DNA from: Nansenia antarctica
Taxonomy: Eukaryota; Chordata; Actinopteri; Argentiniformes; Microstomatidae
Assembly: GCA_963989245.1 (NCBI GenBank)
Contig: OZ022351.1
Location: forward strand, 14,801,843 to 14,865,842
Reading direction: 5' to 3'
DNA: 64,000 nt
Part shown: positions 61,651-64,000 of the stretch, piece after piece
Numbering within the stretch: position 1 is the first letter of the stretch
Layout: each line of letters opens with the position of its first letter
Made by a program: the position numbers and the translations under genes
The notes under the pieces: model-generated
Told to the model about the DNA's origin: nothing
Seen by the model: the letters and a program-made list of their open reading frames with translations, nothing else
Database searches by the model: none

Positions 61651-62130
61651 AAGTACAATGCCCAGGTCTGCTTTAGACTATTGGGACACAACCCTTGTCT
61701 GTCTTGTAGATCTTCAGTTGAACAAGTTTGTGGTGAGGTTAGGAGGAGGTGCGTGTGGTGCGTGAGTGTGCATGCGTGCGTGGTCACATTGAATGGCTTG
61801 TGATGTGGGACTATTTCAAAGCGTGACTAATGATAAGAAGTCACATTTGCTGAACTCAGTGTTTGGATCAAGGTGTGTGTGTGAACCATACTAATGTGGG
61901 AGCAACCCACTGAGAAATGTTTGCGCATTTGAAATTGCAGGGTTATGTAATGTTGTGAAACATCTCTCCCTGCCTGCTGACAGGCTCTGTTGTGGTTGGT
62001 TGTCCTGACCTCAACTAATGGATAGGACTACCGTCCTAAGAGGAACAATCTGGTTCAGTCCAATCCAATAAGCCATTACCCAACTGTGCTCGGATCATAC
62101 TACAGTGGAAAACTGTGTTAGCAGGATATC

Positions 62131-62371
62131 GTGAGCTTAGAATTATATAGGTTCTATCTCTGTTTAGGGTAGTTCAGAGATATTGAGCGTCAAAGTTTTT
62201 ACATTCCATTATGTTTTGTGAAATGGAACCTTTGTATTTTATGAATTACTAACTCAACATTTTTAACATTTTAAAAATAACACCACACAGGCATTAATAA
62301 ACACCTAATGGATCAGATTATGTAGAACAATCTCCAAAAATGGAGATAGAACCGTATAATTCTAACGTCAC
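62131..62371. mobile_element. MITE copy 2 of a 2-copy family
   Basis: About 241 bp, same orientation as and about 90% identical to the copy at 21079-21324, with small indels. TIRs are GTGAGCTTAGAATTATA... and ...GTATAATTCTAACGTCAC. Confidence 0.75.
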
Positions 62372-62821
62372 AATGTGGATATCCACTCGATGTTTTGTTC
62401 CGTAACTTTCCCAGTGTGCAATGTAAGACCAACCACATGAGTGAGTTCCTCATTAGTTCATGTCTTCTGTAAGTCAGCAGCCGGGAAATATTCTGCTCTA
62501 TGTTTATGCCCCTGTTCGCTGCAGACTAAACAACAACATTTTGTTTGCTGTGTTTGGCTTGAGTTTCAGAAAGACACAGAGCTCTAGATGTTGACTGTGA
62601 GGTGAGGCAGGTCTTGTTGTGCTCTGGAAGGGAAGCGCCCTCGTGCCGTGTCGATCTTCCCCATTATTCATTATGTTGAGGGTGCAGAGTTTGTTGCTCA
62701 TCCGTGAACATCTCCAACTATTTGTCACTGTGTTGCCAGGTACAGACGGTACTGAAGGAACTATTCCCTCCATAACAAGACAGATTACATAAAAAGAGTG
62801 TGAAGGAGTGGACTTCCTTCG

Positions 62822-63065
62822 CTATAATAATAATAATTATAATAATAATAATACATTAGACTTATATAGCGCTTTTCTAGACACTCAAAGACGCTTTACA
62901 AGCTGAAAAGATCGAGTAGTAATAATAAAAAGAAACAAAAGGCAAATAGAAGAAAGTATAGGGGCCTAATTGAGGTAGTGCTGGGGACACATGGGAAGGG
63001 GAGGGGGAGAGGGTTAACTGGTGAAGGTGAGCTTGAAGAGGTGGGTTTTGAGGGTCTGTGAAGGC
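62822..63065 (-). repeat. Retroposon 3' region with (ATA)n
   Basis: An (ATA)n run is followed by GACTTATATAGCGCTTTTCT and ACTCAAAGACGCTTTACAA, then AGCTTGAAGAGGTGGGTTTT, a pattern shared by many fish SINE/LINE 3' ends. The boundaries are approximate. Confidence 0.5.
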
Positions 63066-63603
63066 TTGAACTATGAAGACTTTGTTTTAATTCAACAGTG
63101 TATATGATGTTTGTATTAAGCCAGTAGTGATGGATGTATTCATTGAAGTGAATCATTTCATCAAGTCACTCCGCGTAACTCACTTTTGATTGGTCCTGTG
63201 AGCTGGTCCTGCGAGCTGATTGGCTGGCTAAGTTGGTGTAACTGATTGGTATGACCAGAGCAAGAACTGCATTAAGAGCAGATGTTGCATTATGTTTGGG
63301 GTGTCTTTTTTTTATTTTATTGGTGTGCCACAACCTTCAGCCCTCAGTTTTTGAACACATTAACTTGCTTTTACCTGCCTTTTTAAATGCCTGAAGCAAT
63401 TTGAAAAGTGCATTTCTCAGTCATACTGTTTTTAAAAGCCTTCTAAAGTGACAGCCACAGCCAGTATCAGCGCCACTCTCCCATAAAAAGATAGACTAAG
63501 TCTATGATTTATAGCTTCAACGGGAGAACCTCTCTTTCTCCCACAAGGACTACGGTACATCTCCTCTCTTGAGCTAGTTTTCTCATCCATGTCTTCTTCC
63601 CAG
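63066..63603. other. svil intron before exon D, nothing recognised
   Basis: No repeats or exon signals until the exon D acceptor. Short tandem GAGCTGATTGGCTGG-type duplications occur near 63198-63226. Confidence 0.4.
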
Positions 63604-63661
63604 TTTCAGAATTGAGGAAACGTTTTGAAGGCACAAGGTCAAGTGATTGGGAAATGAACAG
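63604..63661 (+). CDS. svil: svil coding exon D, contains the canonical start Met
   Basis: The acceptor is CTTCTTCCCAG and the donor is ACAG|GTAAAA (weaker at +5). Joined to exon C it reads VSELRKRFEGTRSSDWEMN, leaving AG. The final Met-Asn joins Arg-Lys-Glu-Arg of the next exon, giving MNRKER. That corresponds to the MKRKER start of the well-known supervillin isoform, so this methionine (ATG at 63654) is probably an alternative or ancestral start. Confidence 0.7.
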
Positions 63662-63726
63662 GTAAAAAATATGGTCATAAAAGATAAGGATGATGATGGT
63701 TGCTGGTGATGATGATGAAGGTTACA

Positions 63727-63774
63727 GCTCTGTGTCTGTGTCTGTGTGTTTTTGTGTGTGTCTGTGTCTGTCTG

Positions 63775-63805
<31 letters not shown>

Positions 63806-63808
63806 GTC

Positions 63809-63848
<40 letters not shown>

Positions 63849-63898
63849 TGTATCTGTGTCTGTGTCTGTGTGTGTGTCTGTGTCTGTGTCTGTGTGTA
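63727..63898. repeat. (TG)n/(TCTG)n microsatellite forming the exon E 3' splice site
   Basis: TGTC, TCTG and TG units run from about 63730 to 63898 and end in the AG used by exon E. No other pyrimidine tract lies between the repeat and the exon. Confidence 0.95.
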
Positions 63899-63899
63899 G

Positions 63900-64000
63900 G
63901 AAGGAGCGGACCGCCAGGCGGCTGGAAGGCATCAAGAGCGAGGTGCCGCCCGTCCTGGTGCCCAGCTATCCCGGGCTGGTGACCAATCGGCTGCTGGAGG
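63900..64000 (+). CDS. svil: svil coding exon E, supervillin N-terminus (runs off the window)
   Basis: From G at 63900, in phase with exon D, the frame reads RKERTARRLEGIKSEVPPVL and VPSYPGLVTNRLLE to the window edge. It matches the known supervillin N-terminus in pattern: a KER-ARRLEGI block, a short variable stretch, then GLVT-RLLE. Supervillin is a peripheral membrane actin- and myosin-binding protein of the villin/gelsolin family acting at the cell cortex and adhesions. Its gelsolin-like and headpiece parts lie beyond this window. The acceptor is GTGTGTAG at the end of a (TG)n(TCTG)n microsatellite, with no conventional pyrimidine tract. Confidence 0.85.

Overview
The window is vertebrate, almost certainly teleost, nuclear DNA. 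Exons are short and bounded by GT-AG introns, and the rest is dominated by (CA)n, (CT)n and (GT)n microsatellites, minisatellites, MITEs, tRNA-derived SINEs and non-LTR retrotransposon pieces of the kinds common in fish. There is no prokaryotic gene organisation.

Layout. (1) 1-4025 (+): the 3' end of a protein-coding gene. It consists of a large acidic penultimate coding exon, a tiny terminal coding exon ending in DSYDPSRVERV, and a long AT-rich 3' UTR. Order and strand relative to the gene at the right end match JCAD upstream of SVIL in human, so jcad is the best guess. (2) 4-54 kb: a gene-poor interval holding a telomere-repeat palindrome (5.2 kb), fragments of an APE-type LINE (12.8-15.1 kb), a 4.2 kb C-rich minisatellite (15.3-19.6 kb), a MITE (21.1 kb), a decayed retroelement C-terminal domain (23.9-24.4 kb), a possible non-coding first exon (26.0-26.3 kb), a SINE (28 kb), a CpG-rich patch (33.4 kb), a 361 bp TTAA-flanked palindrome (38.5 kb), an unexplained CpG-bearing open segment (41 kb), a long-TIR transposon carrying a LINE and splitting a 17-bp minisatellite (43.5-47.7 kb), and a related element with a decayed THAP-like start, itself hit by a hAT MITE (50.4-52.6 kb). 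(3) 54.9-64.0 kb (+): the first five coding exons of supervillin (svil). All phases join. The fifth exon carries the recognisable supervillin N-terminus, and the four upstream exons add about 88 codons in frame before the methionine equivalent to the canonical start.

The two host genes are co-oriented, with about 50 kb between the 3' end of the first and the first svil coding exon seen here. Any svil promoter and non-coding 5' exons must lie in that interval. The most interesting points are the in-frame N-terminal extension of svil, the UG-repeat 3' splice site of its fifth exon, and a transposon family whose arms carry a ZNF143/THAP11-like ACTACAAATCCC motif while one copy retains a decayed THAP-like start.
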